From contig NZ_JALCZU010000003.1 in the NCBI RefSeq assembly GCF_023522835.1, forward strand, positions 124,001-188,000: 64,000 nucleotides of DNA, read 5' to 3'. The position numbers were made by a program, and so were the translations under genes. Positions within the stretch are counted from its first letter, which is position 1. Each line of letters begins with the position of its first letter. The DNA comes from Oceanobacillus saliphilus. GTDB lineage: Bacteria; Bacillota; Bacilli; Bacillales; Amphibacillaceae. The notes beneath the pieces are model-generated. The model was not told where the DNA came from. It was given only the letters and a program-made list of their open reading frames with translations, and searched no databases. Below, piece after piece: positions 53,231-62,532 of the stretch.

Positions 53231-54220
53231 CTATTGTTGTGCATCTAAAATTCTATTTAATAGTTCCTGATGCTCAACCATGTCATATACTGGTCTTACC
53301 GCATCTTGGAATGGAGCAACATCGATATCTTCAATAATTTCCATCCCTTGTTCTTTCAATATTTCTATCGAATCCTGTTCCATTTCTACAATCATGTCGC
53401 GCTCAATCGCACCAATTCGCTCTCCTTCTTCAACAACAATCTCACGTAAGTCTTCAGGAAGTTTCTCGTATGTTTGCTTACTCATCATATAAATTGCGAC
53501 AGAATAGACATGGCCAGTTAATGTCATGTAGTTCTGATTGGATTCAAAGAGACTGTATTGATCTGCAACGATTGCCGGGTTCTCCTGGGCATCAACTACT
53601 CCTTGCTGGAGGGCAGTCAAAGCTTCTGTCCATGCCATTGGAGTCGGCTGTGCGCCCAATTTTTCAAAAGCAGCCAAGTGGATTTCATTTTCTTGCGTTC
53701 TGATTTTTACTCCTTTTAAATCTTCCGGTTTTTCAATTGGATGTGTACTGTTTGTAATGTGTCGGTATCCATTTTCAGCCCACGACAATCCAATAATTCC
53801 TTGTTCATCCAAAGCAGCGAAAAGCTCATCGCCAATTTCACCCTCTAAAACTTCCACAGCAGATTCACGGTCATTAAATAGGAATGGTGCATCCAATACT
53901 GCAAGTTCCGGTACAAAGTTCGTCACTGGAGCGGTAGAAGAGACTACCAGATCTACGGTACCCAATGTCATTCCCTCGGTTAATTCCCTTTCAGCTCCTA
54001 TTTCACTAAACGGAAAAACTTCAATTATTACTCTTCCATCTGTTCTCTCTTCTACATTTTCTTTCATTTCCAACAATGCTAGATGATATGGATGATCATC
54101 TGGAAGTGAGTGTCCTGCCTGTAATGTATAAACCTCTTCACCATCTGCAGCACCGCCGCCACAGGCAGCTAAAAACAACATGGCAGAAAACATAATAAGC
54201 ATACTCAATTTCTTTTTCAT
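53231..54220 (-). CDS. dctP: TRAP transporter substrate-binding lipoprotein DctP
   Basis: About 329 residues. The signal peptide ends in a lipobox LAAC with cysteine 20, so it is a membrane-anchored lipoprotein. The DctP fold shows YTLQAGHSLPDDHPYHLAL, TLGTVDLVVSSTAPVTNF, GLKGVK-like EDLKGVKIRTQENEIH (ligand arginine in KIRT) and PTPMAWTEALTALQQGVVDAQE. It captures the substrate outside the cell. The ATG at 54220 follows GGGAGG; a longer frame to 54235 starts inside that site. It heads the six-gene operon. Confidence 0.95.
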   Translation of the reverse strand: MKKKLSMLIMFSAMLFLAACGGGAADGEEVYTLQAGHSLPDDHPYHLALLEMKENVEERTDGRVIIEVFPFSEIGAERELTEGMTLGTVDLVVSSTAPVTNFVPELAVLDAPFLFNDRESAVEVLEGEIGDELFAALDEQGIIGLSWAENGYRHITNSTHPIEKPEDLKGVKIRTQENEIHLAAFEKLGAQPTPMAWTEALTALQQGVVDAQENPAIVADQYSLFESNQNYMTLTGHVYSVAIYMMSKQTYEKLPEDLREIVVEEGERIGAIERDMIVEMEQDSIEILKEQGMEIIEDIDVAPFQDAVRPVYDMVEHQELLNRILDAQQ

Positions 54221-54837
54221 ACGATTGCCTCCCATTACTAATCTATTTTTTAAAAACTACTTAGTCGATTTTTCTTCTCCGAAATTGTTAGTCATACTTT
54301 TCAAAAAACTTTATGTATAAGTTTTCCTGCTAAGTTCCTCTATTACTTCCTACAAGATAATTAGAGAAAAAAATTGTATTTATAACAAATTCCATCAAAA
54401 TCACCAAATGGTTAAAACATATACTACCTAATTTAAAATAGTTTGTAAATAGAATTATCAAATATTTTTCTATAAACATAACAATATTTTTGTCAAATTT
54501 CCTCACTTGGTAAAAATTCACTAGAAAAGATTTATGTACGACTATTTCAGTAACTAAATGAAAGCTATTTTTTCTGAAAAGGGTGATGTTTCAGGAAAAT
54601 TTCCAACTGGAGAAAATCTCGATGCCACTATAATCATAACGAAAAATATAACCTGATGCTAGTTATTTTATGAAAATACTTATTTTTGACAAAATTAAAA
54701 ATCACCAGTTCCTTCATCTCGACGAAAGAGCGTAAGGAACAGCTGATTTTTTTATTGCCCGGGAAATAACCTGACGAAAATTGTCTGAATGACTCTACCA
54801 ATCCGATCTCAATCGACAAATTATGGCAGTTGTATAG
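54221..54837. other. Long AT-rich intergenic region, with MBL-gene terminator
   Basis: This 617-base gap holds the second TRAP promoter region and the 3' region of the MBL-fold gene with a terminator at 54696-54753. It is very AT-rich, and no clear promoter, cre box or operator could be assigned to the TRAP operon. Short frames (for example 54330-54521 minus) lack ribosome sites. Confidence 0.5.
54696..54753 (-). terminator. Terminator of the STAND/MBL operon
   Basis: AAAATCA with CAGTTCCTT pairs with AAGGAAC and TGATTTT around a loop of about 19 bases. T and A runs are present on both sides. It lies about 85 bases after the MBL-fold gene. Confidence 0.65.
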
Positions 54838-55599
54838 CTATCGAATAACTGTTTCTGCCATACACGGTGATGACTGTACATAATCTGATGCCAGGTACAT
54901 TTTCTTTCCAAAAACTTCGGTGGCTTGTCGTCTCATGAGAGCAAAATCTCCATCAGATGGCAGGTGGGTCAGGACTAACTTCTTAACATTTGCTTTTTTA
55001 GCTATTGTTGCTGCTTCGATTGCATCCATGTGGCCTGTTCCAACAGTATGGCTGCTCCCTTCACAAATGGTAGCCTCACAAACGAATAAATCTGCATCTT
55101 TTGCAAAGTCTATTAAAGACTCGATATACTCCGTATCTGCTGAATAGACAAACACTTCATCTTTATAGGTTATCTTAACGGCATAACAGGGGATCGTATG
55201 GTTGACGGATAGAAATTCAATTTCAGCTCCAGCCAGTCTCAATGGTTTCAATGGATTAAGCGGAACATTTTCCGATTGCCCGCTTTGAATTTGATTCCAT
55301 ATTTCCTTAGGTTCTGTTGGTGCAAAGATTTTCATTTTTTCCTTTGCTCTGCCCGTTCGTAAAGCACCTGCCATTGCGTATTGCAATACACCTATATCCC
55401 CCATATGATCATAATGCAAGTGGGATAAAATAACCCCTGATAGATTTTCTACTTTCGTTTTCAAATAGAGCTTACTCATGACACCACTGCCACAGTCGAG
55501 TAGTATCTTCCCCTCATCAGTAGTGATTAGAATGCCTGCAGTGGCTCCTCCCCTCGTTGGAAAACCACCCCAATAACCTAAAATATCAATTTTCATCAT
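54838..55599 (-). CDS. MBL-fold hydrolase (YhfI/RNase Z-like)
   Basis: About 253 residues. It starts MMKIDILGYWGGFP and has LLDCGSG, the metal motif SHLHYDHMGD, VYSADTE, CEATICEGS and TGHMDAIEAA, with a final LTHLPSD supplying the last ligand. The layout follows YhfI-like members of the RNase Z/MBL-fold group. Metal ligands look complete, so it should hydrolyse a phosphoester or related bond; the substrate is unknown. The ATG at 55599 lies 9 bases from AGGAGG, 27 bases after the STAND gene stop, so the two form an operon. Confidence 0.85.
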   Translation of the reverse strand: MMKIDILGYWGGFPTRGGATAGILITTDEGKILLDCGSGVMSKLYLKTKVENLSGVILSHLHYDHMGDIGVLQYAMAGALRTGRAKEKMKIFAPTEPKEIWNQIQSGQSENVPLNPLKPLRLAGAEIEFLSVNHTIPCYAVKITYKDEVFVYSADTEYIESLIDFAKDADLFVCEATICEGSSHTVGTGHMDAIEAATIAKKANVKKLVLTHLPSDGDFALMRRQATEVFGKKMYLASDYVQSSPCMAETVIR

Positions 55600-55626
55600 T
55601 TTTCTGTTCCTCCTACTCACACCATT

Positions 55627-58104
55627 TTACAAATACGCTAACGGAATAGCTTCAACTTGTCCTTCGATTACCCGTCGAACGAGTTCAGCCTCTCTTTGAT
55701 AGTTCAGTTCCACCGCTTTATCCACCCAATACGTAATGGCATCTGTGCCTTCTATTTTCAATCCTTTCAATCTGCATCTTTCAAGTCCAATATTCGCCAT
55801 TATCAGACCCCATTGCAGGCCTAGTGATCTATATATTTCCAAAGCTTTCGTCCATTTGGCTGCTGCTGAATCATATTCTTCTTTTTGAAAATGGATTTCT
55901 GCATAGGTAGCGTGGATATGACCGACCCATCCTTTGATTCCTACTTTTTTAATCTTATTCATAGCTTCATCCAACAGATTTTCAGCAATCTTATAGTTCT
56001 TTTCCATTCGGTATATATCAGCCAGTGTACATATCAAAATAGCTTCATATCTTTCATAACCATTCATCTTCGCTATGGAAATTCCTTTTTCACAAAATTC
56101 TTTTGCCCATTTTAAGTGTCCGTTTAATTTCAAAACATCAACATATTTCCTGATTGCACGACTATAGTAACTTGGCTGATTGTTTTCAGCTGCATAGCGC
56201 ATTGCTTTTACAAGCCATTTTCGGCTGAATTTCAAATCACCCTTCAGGACACCAAGGTTTCCACCGATCATGAATAATAGCTCGTTGTATTCCGTTTGCC
56301 AGTTCTTTTCTGCCAAAATGGGTTCCATTATCAATAGTTCCTGAATGAGAGGATTCACAGGCATCGAAAACATTTGATGATGGACTTTCCGTATTGCCAG
56401 ATGTGCCGTTTGGGCTGATTCCAGGATTTGAGTTGTATCAAGCCTGTCGAAATATTCATCAATTATGGAAATAGCTTGGTCATACTCTCCATTTAAATGA
56501 ATCATATCGACCAAAATTTGAATCAATGAAATTCCCATGTCCTTTGCACCATGTTCGTCATACACAGACGTTAGTGTTTCTCTTAGGAAACGCGACTCTC
56601 CTTGAAGCTGTAGTTTTTTCAGCACCGGAAGGCATTCTTCGGAAAGCCATGATATAAAATCCTTTTGATTGTGATAAGCTTTTTGATGGTAAATTAGTTC
56701 AGTCAATGCTTCTATTTCTGTTTCCTGGTCTATGTCGGGCTTTGTAGAATCAGTGAACTTTTTTCTATAGTAATTTGCCATTGTATCATGTACGTCAGAC
56801 ACTAACTCATTACTGGCATATTCTACTATTTCCTGCCGCATCATGGCGTGTATAAATAACTTCCCTGATTCGTTTGTTATAAATGAGAATTTATTGAAAT
56901 CATCATACTTCGTAATCGGGTAGCCTGTGGGATACTCCGTTAATAAATAAGCGAATATATCTTTATCATAAAACCTGGCAATGGACATGATTTTCAATGT
57001 CTCAATTTCATCATCTGTTAAATATTGTAGAAAGCGGTCAAGAATCTCCCTTTTATTGGAACCAAATCTACTGGAATCCATTACCTCTCCACGATTTTTC
57101 ATTTCAAAATAAGTATCTACCGACAAATCCAAATGGTATGGATACCCACCACTCGATTGGATTATTTTGTCACGAATTGGTTCTTCTTTGATCCCACACT
57201 GTTCCAGAAATACTTGCGCATCATGATAGTCAAAATTTTGGATCATTTGGTGATTGATAATGTTCTTCCAATCGGAATCATATTTTTCCCACTCCAAATA
57301 CTCCCGTCCACAAATGACAAAAAGTACATTGGGAAGTGAACCGATTAAATCTCTTATCCATTTATCTTTCGTATGTATCGTACTTTTGTTATTCATTCCT
57401 GCCCAAAGTGCCTCAAATGTATCGAGAAAAATGACGCTGCTTGGAATCTGATATTTTTCTATCGCCTGCTGCAGATCAAAGGCAAAAAATGCAACGAGCT
57501 GTTCTTCAATTTCCTGTACGGAACAGTTTTCCAATTCTTTCAGGTAAGTCTTTACATCTTTATTCAAATTCCAATTTTTCTTTGACTCATAGACCTTTCC
57601 CACAATACCAGTAACTGTTCCAGCAATCCCCATGCCGTCCAGACTACTGACGATACTTGCCATTATGCCAAGTTCTTTTTCAAAAGGAAGCTTTTTTTCA
57701 TTATAAGAAATATCTGGGTTGCGTTTACAGAAATAGATGGAATAGGCAATTTCAAAATGAGGAAAACTCAAACTTTGTTTGCACGTAATCTCCCGCACCA
57801 GCTCAAGCAATGCCCTGGCAGGTGAGTGCAAAGCAGTATCCTTAAAATCCAATACTGTATACATGGCATTCGGTTCCTGTTCCAGCAGTTCGACTTTCAG
57901 CTGTTTTTGCAGACTTGACTTCCCAATCCCTCCTACTCCGTAATACATAATGACATCATATTGTTGATCAGCGGAAGTTCTTTTTTTTATTTTTTTTAGC
58001 GTTGTTGAAAATACGGTTCTTGGAACTTCCCGATCGGTGAAATTTTTCGCCGGTATAAATTGCCGCTTATTACGGCCCAACTGGAAATGAGGTTGAATTG
58101 GCAC
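55627..58104 (-). CDS. STAND-type ATPase with C-terminal TPR-like repeats
   Basis: An 825-residue protein. The P-loop GVGGIGKSS is at about 56-64 and the Walker B strand SVIFLDTFEALW near 220; GSLPNVLFVICGRE (sensor arginine) and SGGYPYHLDLSVD (winged-helix start) follow, the order of STAND NTPases. From about 560 to 800 helical repeats of TPR type occur (WAKEFCEKGISIAKMNGYER, IAENLLDEAMNKIKKVG, SAAAKWTKALEIYRSLG). No effector domain is visible at the N-terminus. STAND proteins are ligand-sensing switches in regulation and in phage defence; the role here is unknown. The start is GTG at 58104. Confidence 0.85.
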   Translation of the reverse strand: MPIQPHFQLGRNKRQFIPAKNFTDREVPRTVFSTTLKKIKKRTSADQQYDVIMYYGVGGIGKSSLQKQLKVELLEQEPNAMYTVLDFKDTALHSPARALLELVREITCKQSLSFPHFEIAYSIYFCKRNPDISYNEKKLPFEKELGIMASIVSSLDGMGIAGTVTGIVGKVYESKKNWNLNKDVKTYLKELENCSVQEIEEQLVAFFAFDLQQAIEKYQIPSSVIFLDTFEALWAGMNNKSTIHTKDKWIRDLIGSLPNVLFVICGREYLEWEKYDSDWKNIINHQMIQNFDYHDAQVFLEQCGIKEEPIRDKIIQSSGGYPYHLDLSVDTYFEMKNRGEVMDSSRFGSNKREILDRFLQYLTDDEIETLKIMSIARFYDKDIFAYLLTEYPTGYPITKYDDFNKFSFITNESGKLFIHAMMRQEIVEYASNELVSDVHDTMANYYRKKFTDSTKPDIDQETEIEALTELIYHQKAYHNQKDFISWLSEECLPVLKKLQLQGESRFLRETLTSVYDEHGAKDMGISLIQILVDMIHLNGEYDQAISIIDEYFDRLDTTQILESAQTAHLAIRKVHHQMFSMPVNPLIQELLIMEPILAEKNWQTEYNELLFMIGGNLGVLKGDLKFSRKWLVKAMRYAAENNQPSYYSRAIRKYVDVLKLNGHLKWAKEFCEKGISIAKMNGYERYEAILICTLADIYRMEKNYKIAENLLDEAMNKIKKVGIKGWVGHIHATYAEIHFQKEEYDSAAAKWTKALEIYRSLGLQWGLIMANIGLERCRLKGLKIEGTDAITYWVDKAVELNYQREAELVRRVIEGQVEAIPLAYL

Positions 58105-58210
58105 AAAAAACCTTCTCCTTTATTCTGTTTTGTTACTATTAATTATAAATTATGTAGGTATTTTTTCATAGATAAATTTAGGTGTTAGCTATAACTCCTT
58201 ATGAAATGCA

Positions 58211-58244
58211 AAAACGAGCCAGAGATATTCTCATGACTCGTTTT
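58211..58244 (-). terminator. Terminator of the pxp cluster
   Basis: AAAACGAG / CTCGTTTT encloses an inner GAGA-TAT-TCTC hairpin and is followed by TTTTTGC on the minus strand. It lies about 110 bases after pxpC. Confidence 0.7.
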
Positions 58245-58354
58245 GTATTTATAATTCTAAAAAACAAATGACCTGATGCATGTGCCTTGTTTGCTTGAAC
58301 ATATGATTGCTAGTATAGCTTGAAATTGTGAACATCGGTATTTTTTTTTGTGAA

Positions 58355-59317
58355 CTATAGCATATTCCCCGCGCGCAAACTCAGTTTGCGCAATAATAGC
58401 TCACGTGACACGTACAGTCGTTGTGCTTTTTCTACACTCACTGCCTGAAACTCCAATTCACTCCCGGACAACTTTTGTACAACATATGGCAGATCACTTG
58501 AGACTACCGTGGCAATTCTTGCATAGCCGCCAGTTGTTTGTCTGTCAGCGAGTAAAATAATTGGCTGTCCGCTTGCAGGTACCTGGATTGCCCCCGGTAA
58601 TATGGCATCTGAAATAATATCTGCTCCATTCACATGGGATAGCTCAGGCCCTTCCAATCGGTAACCCATCCGGTCTGATTGGGAGGTCATTTTAAATGTC
58701 GAAGTGCAAAATTTTTTAAGTACGTCATCCTTAAAAGAATGTTGATCTGGGCCCAATACAACTCGAATTTTCCTTTGTCGAGCATAATTCGGGACGGCTG
58801 GTTCAAATAGCCCTCTGCCTGATAAGTGCTTTAGTGGAAATTTGACTTCCCCAGCTTCCAAACGGTCACCCTTTTGAAGATGGCGGCCTTCAAACCCACC
58901 TATCCCTGCCTTTGTATAGGTTGAACGGCTTCCCATCACAGGAGGCGTATTTATCCCCCCTGCAGCAGCAATGTATGCATAACTTCCATTTTGTGGCTGA
59001 CCAAATGAAAGGCGTTGACCTTTTTTTGCTATAAAAGATTTCCAGCCGGCAACAGGCTTACCGTCTAATTTCGGTGATAAATCCGCACCGCAAATTGCAA
59101 GTACCGTATCCTCCAGCACGAAAAGTTCCGGCCCCATAATAACGACTTCAAGACCGGCTTCATCACGAAGATTTCCAACGAGCAGATTCGCTACCTGCAA
59201 GGCAAAACTGTCCATCGCACCTGAGACTACAACCCCATACTGCTGGAAACCTGTCCTGCCAAGATCTTGTACAGAGGTTGCCAATCCGGATTTTATAACT
59301 TCAAATAATTTCCCCAT
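58355..59317 (-). CDS. pxpC: 5-Oxoprolinase subunit C (KipA-like, biotin-dependent carboxyltransferase family)
   Basis: A 320-residue protein of the AHS2/KipA family. TSVQDLGRTGFQQYGVVVSGAMDSFA at the start (a family block), NGSYAYIAAAGGINTPPVMGSRSTYTKAGIGG in the middle and QPIILLADRQTTGGYARIATV near the end are diagnostic. With PxpA and PxpB it hydrolyses 5-oxoproline to glutamate with ATP. The ATG at 59317 directly follows the pxpA stop (TAA ATG), with GGGAAG as ribosome site. In B. subtilis the same protein counters KipI inhibition of the sporulation kinase KinA. Confidence 0.94.
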   Translation of the reverse strand: MGKLFEVIKSGLATSVQDLGRTGFQQYGVVVSGAMDSFALQVANLLVGNLRDEAGLEVVIMGPELFVLEDTVLAICGADLSPKLDGKPVAGWKSFIAKKGQRLSFGQPQNGSYAYIAAAGGINTPPVMGSRSTYTKAGIGGFEGRHLQKGDRLEAGEVKFPLKHLSGRGLFEPAVPNYARQRKIRVVLGPDQHSFKDDVLKKFCTSTFKMTSQSDRMGYRLEGPELSHVNGADIISDAILPGAIQVPASGQPIILLADRQTTGGYARIATVVSSDLPYVVQKLSGSELEFQAVSVEKAQRLYVSRELLLRKLSLRAGNML

Positions 59318-60082
59318 TTACTTCCCTACTTTTTCTATAGAAATACCTTGTTCTATCAACGCTTTATGCAGCCTTTTTGCAAACTCCAATGATTGAGGTT
59401 CATCTCCATGAATACAGATCGTATCTGCCTGAATTCTAATATCGGACCGATCCACTGCTTCTACTTTTCCATGCTGAACCATACGAATTACCCGAGCAAC
59501 TGCTTCATCTGCATCTTCAACCATCGCGTTCTCAGATGTTCTTGCTGTTAGTGAACCGTCCGGCTGATACGTCCGGTCTGCAAACACTTCTTCAGCGACC
59601 ATGAGCCCGACTTTTCTCCCTGCCTTGACAAGTTCACTGCCTGCCAAGCCAAACAGAATAAGGCTCGAATCAATTTTATAGACAGCCTCGGCGATTGCCT
59701 GAGAAATAGTCCCATCCTTAGCAGCCAGATTATATAGCGCACCGTGTGGTTTTACATGATTCAATTTGCTTCCATTGATTTTCGCGAACGTTTCAATCGC
59801 CCCTACTTGGTAGACAACGAGATTATATACTTCTTCGGGATCGATTTTCATCGGACGACGGCCAAAACCAATCAGATCCTGCAGACCGGGATGTGCTCCA
59901 AGTCCTACATTTTTTTTGATTGCTTGTTTAATTGTCCGTTGAATGACATTATGATCCCCGGCATGGTAACCGCAGGCAATATTGGCCGAAGATATGTAGT
60001 TCATCACTAACTCATCCTGCCCAATTGTATATGCACCAAAACTTTCTCCCAAGTCACTGTTCAGGTCGACGTGATTTGCCAT
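59318..60082 (-). CDS. pxpA: 5-Oxoprolinase subunit A (LamB/YcsF family)
   Basis: About 254 residues. VDLNSDLGESFGAYTIGQDE opens the protein, then SSANIACGYHAGDHNV, LGAHPGLQDLIGFGRR, VKPHGALYN and AEEVFADRTYQPDGSL. These are the LamB/YcsF landmarks. It is the subunit that splits 5-oxoproline together with PxpB and PxpC. The ATG at 60082 follows GGGAGAGAG. A two-hairpin repeat is inserted in the 118 bases between it and pxpB, which is unusual for an operon. Confidence 0.95.
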   Translation of the reverse strand: MANHVDLNSDLGESFGAYTIGQDELVMNYISSANIACGYHAGDHNVIQRTIKQAIKKNVGLGAHPGLQDLIGFGRRPMKIDPEEVYNLVVYQVGAIETFAKINGSKLNHVKPHGALYNLAAKDGTISQAIAEAVYKIDSSLILFGLAGSELVKAGRKVGLMVAEEVFADRTYQPDGSLTARTSENAMVEDADEAVARVIRMVQHGKVEAVDRSDIRIQADTICIHGDEPQSLEFAKRLHKALIEQGISIEKVGK

Positions 60083-60109
60083 TTGTCTCTCTCCCATCAT
60101 GCGTTTTTA

Positions 60110-60194
60110 GCAGATGAAAGTATAAAACTTTCCTATCTGCATAAGTGCAACTAAGACTGTCACCGAAAGGCTTGGTGACAACCAAGTTTTCTAA
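60110..60194 (-). repeat. Two-hairpin intergenic repeat inside the pxp operon
   Basis: Read on the minus strand it matches the copy at 62533-62619 over almost its whole length: TTAGAAAAC, stem TTGGTTGTCACC / GGTGACAG, linker TTAGTTGCACTTAT, then stem GCAGATAGGAAAGT / ACTTTC.ATCTGC. It lies between pxpB and pxpA in inverted orientation to the 62533 copy. Confidence 0.88.
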
Positions 60195-60200
60195 TATATT

Positions 60201-60908
60201 TCAATACTTGCGAATATAGCTCCCTGCCTCGATTTCACTTGCGATCGTATGATATTCTTCTGAGGTAATCGGAACAAACCGTATATAATTCCCCGCTCTC
60301 AGTAAGATAGGGGACTCTTGATCCGGATTATATAATTTTAAAGGGGTTTGTCCAATAATCTGCCAGCCTCCTGGGGATTCAAGTGGGTAAATTCCAGTCT
60401 GTTCACCAGCAATACCAACGGATCCTGCTGGTATTGCCGACCGTGGAGTGGATAGCCTTGGTGTGGCGATTTTTTCTGACATACCTCCAAGATACGGAAA
60501 ACCAGGGATAAATCCCATCATATAAATTAAGTAATCGCTCCCTGAATGAATGGAAATGACTTCCTCTTCAGAAAGGCCATTCAGCTGGGCAACCTGTTCA
60601 AGATCCGGACCTTTTTCTCCACCGTAAAGTACAGGGATTTTCACGACCTCTGCAGCTGGTAGATCAATTTTAGAAAGCTGATTTTCTACAGCTTCCACTC
60701 TTTCTTTTAAAGCATCATATAAAAGTTGATATGGATCATAAATAATGGAAACCGACGTATATGTAGGAATCCATTCCATCACACCCGGTATCTTTTCTTT
60801 TTCAAGGTACATGCAAAAACTACGGATTTTCTCATTTGTTTCCTTAGAAATTGTTTCCCCGAACTGAACCCGTAAGCCCGCATCTCCATAAGCACTTATT
60901 TGAAACAT
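60201..60908 (-). CDS. pxpB: 5-Oxoprolinase subunit B (KipI-like)
   Basis: A 235-residue protein of the AHS1/KipI family: ISAYGDAGLRVQFGETIS, VMEWIPTYTSVSIIYDP, YLIYMMGFIPGFPYLGGM, TPRLSTPRSAIPAGSVGIAG and YPLESPGGWQIIGQTPLKLY. It works with PxpA and PxpC. The ATG at 60908 has GGTGGG upstream. It follows the Nramp-type transporter by 70 bases. In B. subtilis its homologue KipI also inhibits the sporulation kinase KinA. Confidence 0.95.
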   Translation of the reverse strand: MFQISAYGDAGLRVQFGETISKETNEKIRSFCMYLEKEKIPGVMEWIPTYTSVSIIYDPYQLLYDALKERVEAVENQLSKIDLPAAEVVKIPVLYGGEKGPDLEQVAQLNGLSEEEVISIHSGSDYLIYMMGFIPGFPYLGGMSEKIATPRLSTPRSAIPAGSVGIAGEQTGIYPLESPGGWQIIGQTPLKLYNPDQESPILLRAGNYIRFVPITSEEYHTIASEIEAGSYIRKY

Positions 60909-60978
60909 ACGTATCCCACCATCATAAAGAGTAAGAGGAGAAACTATATTCTCCTCGTTTCATTGTAACACTTTTAGG

Positions 60979-62202
60979 TTAAAACAATTGTGGCAATGTT
61001 TGGATTAGTGTTCTGATTCCAAGGTATGCCGTTAAAATTACTACGATTGCACCAAATATAGTGAGCCAGATTGGATGCTTATAATCTCCAACGATTTTTG
61101 AATTATGTGCTGCCAGTAGGATGGATCCAAGTGTCAATGGTAAAATCAAGCCATTAACGGCACCAGCAAGAACGAGTAATGTTACCGCCTGTCCAATAAA
61201 CACAAAAACAACGGTGGAAAATATAATAAACCCGATGATCCAATATCTGTAGTTTTCTTCTATTTTTTTATGAAATGACCTTAGGAATGTAACGGACGTA
61301 TATGCCGCCCCGATGACAGAAGTAATTCCTGCAACCCATAGAACAAGCCCAAACATACGATAGCCAACTTCTCCTGCTGCATATTGAAAAACGGTTGCGG
61401 CCGGATTGTTAGGATCAAGGCTGACTCCTGCTGAAACGACGCCAAGTACAGCTAGGAACAGCATAATCCGAATGAAAGAAGCTACTAGAATTCCCATGAC
61501 AGATGTCCTATTAACCTCTGGAATACTTTCCTTCCCTGAAATTCCTGCATCCAATAGACGGTGTCCACCAGAAAATGTAATGTAACCTCCAACCGTACCA
61601 CCAACAATGGTAATAATTGCATAAAAATCAAGCTCTAAAGGAATGAATGAACGATAGATGGCATCCCCAACTGGTGGCTGACTTACAATCATAACATAAG
61701 CAATTAGAATAATCAGTAAGCCACCAAGCCATTTCACAATTTGGTCCATTGCAGCTCCAGCTTCCTTGGATAAGAATACAAAAATTGCGATCGCAGCGGT
61801 GATTACCGCGCCGATTCTAGGATCAAATCCAAGCAGTGCATTGACACCAAGCCCTGCACCACCAATATTACCGATGTTAAAAGCGAGTCCACCAATCACG
61901 ATGAAAATCGCGACTACAAAGCCAAGTCCCGGCAGAACTGCATTGGCAATCTCCTGGCCACGTTTCCTGGACACGGCAATAATGCGCCATACATTCAGCT
62001 GTGCACCAATATCCAAAAATATAGAAGCTAAAATAACGAAACCAAAGCTTGCAAGCAATGTTTCCGTGAAAACGGCTGTTTGCGTCAGAAACCCTGGTCC
62101 AACCGCCGATGTTGCCATTAGAAAAGCCGCACCAACCAGTGAATTTTTTCTGCTTTTCTTATCTTTTTCAGTCATTATATGTGAACCGTTTTTAGTCATC
62201 AT
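60979..62202 (-). CDS. Nramp-family transporter (YcsG-like) of the pxp cluster
   Basis: A 407-residue protein with about 11 membrane spans. Early on, ATSAVGPGFLTQTAVFTETL replaces the DPGN metal motif of true Nramp manganese/iron transporters, so divalent metal transport is unlikely. LTLGSILLAAHN and SVIGAAYTSVTFLRSF are further landmarks of the YcsG branch. Because it precedes pxpB, pxpA and pxpC, it may import 5-oxoproline or a related compound (inference). The ATG at 62202 follows AAGGAGAG; a second ATG at 62199 is equally usable. Confidence 0.88.
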   Translation of the reverse strand: MMTKNGSHIMTEKDKKSRKNSLVGAAFLMATSAVGPGFLTQTAVFTETLLASFGFVILASIFLDIGAQLNVWRIIAVSRKRGQEIANAVLPGLGFVVAIFIVIGGLAFNIGNIGGAGLGVNALLGFDPRIGAVITAAIAIFVFLSKEAGAAMDQIVKWLGGLLIILIAYVMIVSQPPVGDAIYRSFIPLELDFYAIITIVGGTVGGYITFSGGHRLLDAGISGKESIPEVNRTSVMGILVASFIRIMLFLAVLGVVSAGVSLDPNNPAATVFQYAAGEVGYRMFGLVLWVAGITSVIGAAYTSVTFLRSFHKKIEENYRYWIIGFIIFSTVVFVFIGQAVTLLVLAGAVNGLILPLTLGSILLAAHNSKIVGDYKHPIWLTIFGAIVVILTAYLGIRTLIQTLPQLF

Positions 62203-62393
62203 GTCTCTCCTTTTTTGCGTTATATAGTAGGATTCTAAGATACGGCTGATATTTGTAGTATTCGGAGAAATAGTCAGGATATTCGAGTGTGGCTGATACG
62301 ATGATTGGGGAAGTATTATTTCTTATTATTTCCCAATGCTGTTTTTCATGTGTTAGGGAGGTGCGCATATGTCGGCCAACAATCGGTAGGGCG

Positions 62394-62490
62394 TTAGAAA
62401 CCTCAGGGCATTTGGCGAATTCGCTTCTCGTTGCACTTCTTCAGATAAGAAACCCTCATGGCTGCAGCATGCTGAGCCATGAGGGTTTCC
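62394..62490 (+). repeat. Two-hairpin intergenic repeat, variant with long second stem
   Basis: TTAGAAAC, a weak first stem, GTTGCACTTCTTCAGATAA, then a perfect 15-bp stem GAAACCCTCATGGCT (62449-62463) / AGCCATGAGGGTTTC (62475-62489). It shares head and linker with the other copies but its second stem has a new sequence. It may also end telA transcription. Confidence 0.75.
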
Positions 62491-62532
62491 TATTACCAAA
62501 AAAACAGTATGATGTATCATCTTAATATTCTA

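Noticed and set aside
54221-54340. Sigma-54 or cre-controlled promoter of the second TRAP operon
   Set aside because: No TGGCA-N-TGC pair and no cre-like sequence was found there.
54330-54521. 63-codon minus-strand frame in the long AT-rich gap
   Set aside because: Composition is that of random AT-rich DNA and no ribosome site precedes it.
62289-62525. 78-codon plus-strand frame
   Set aside because: It crosses the two-hairpin repeat at 62394-62490 and has no family-like features.
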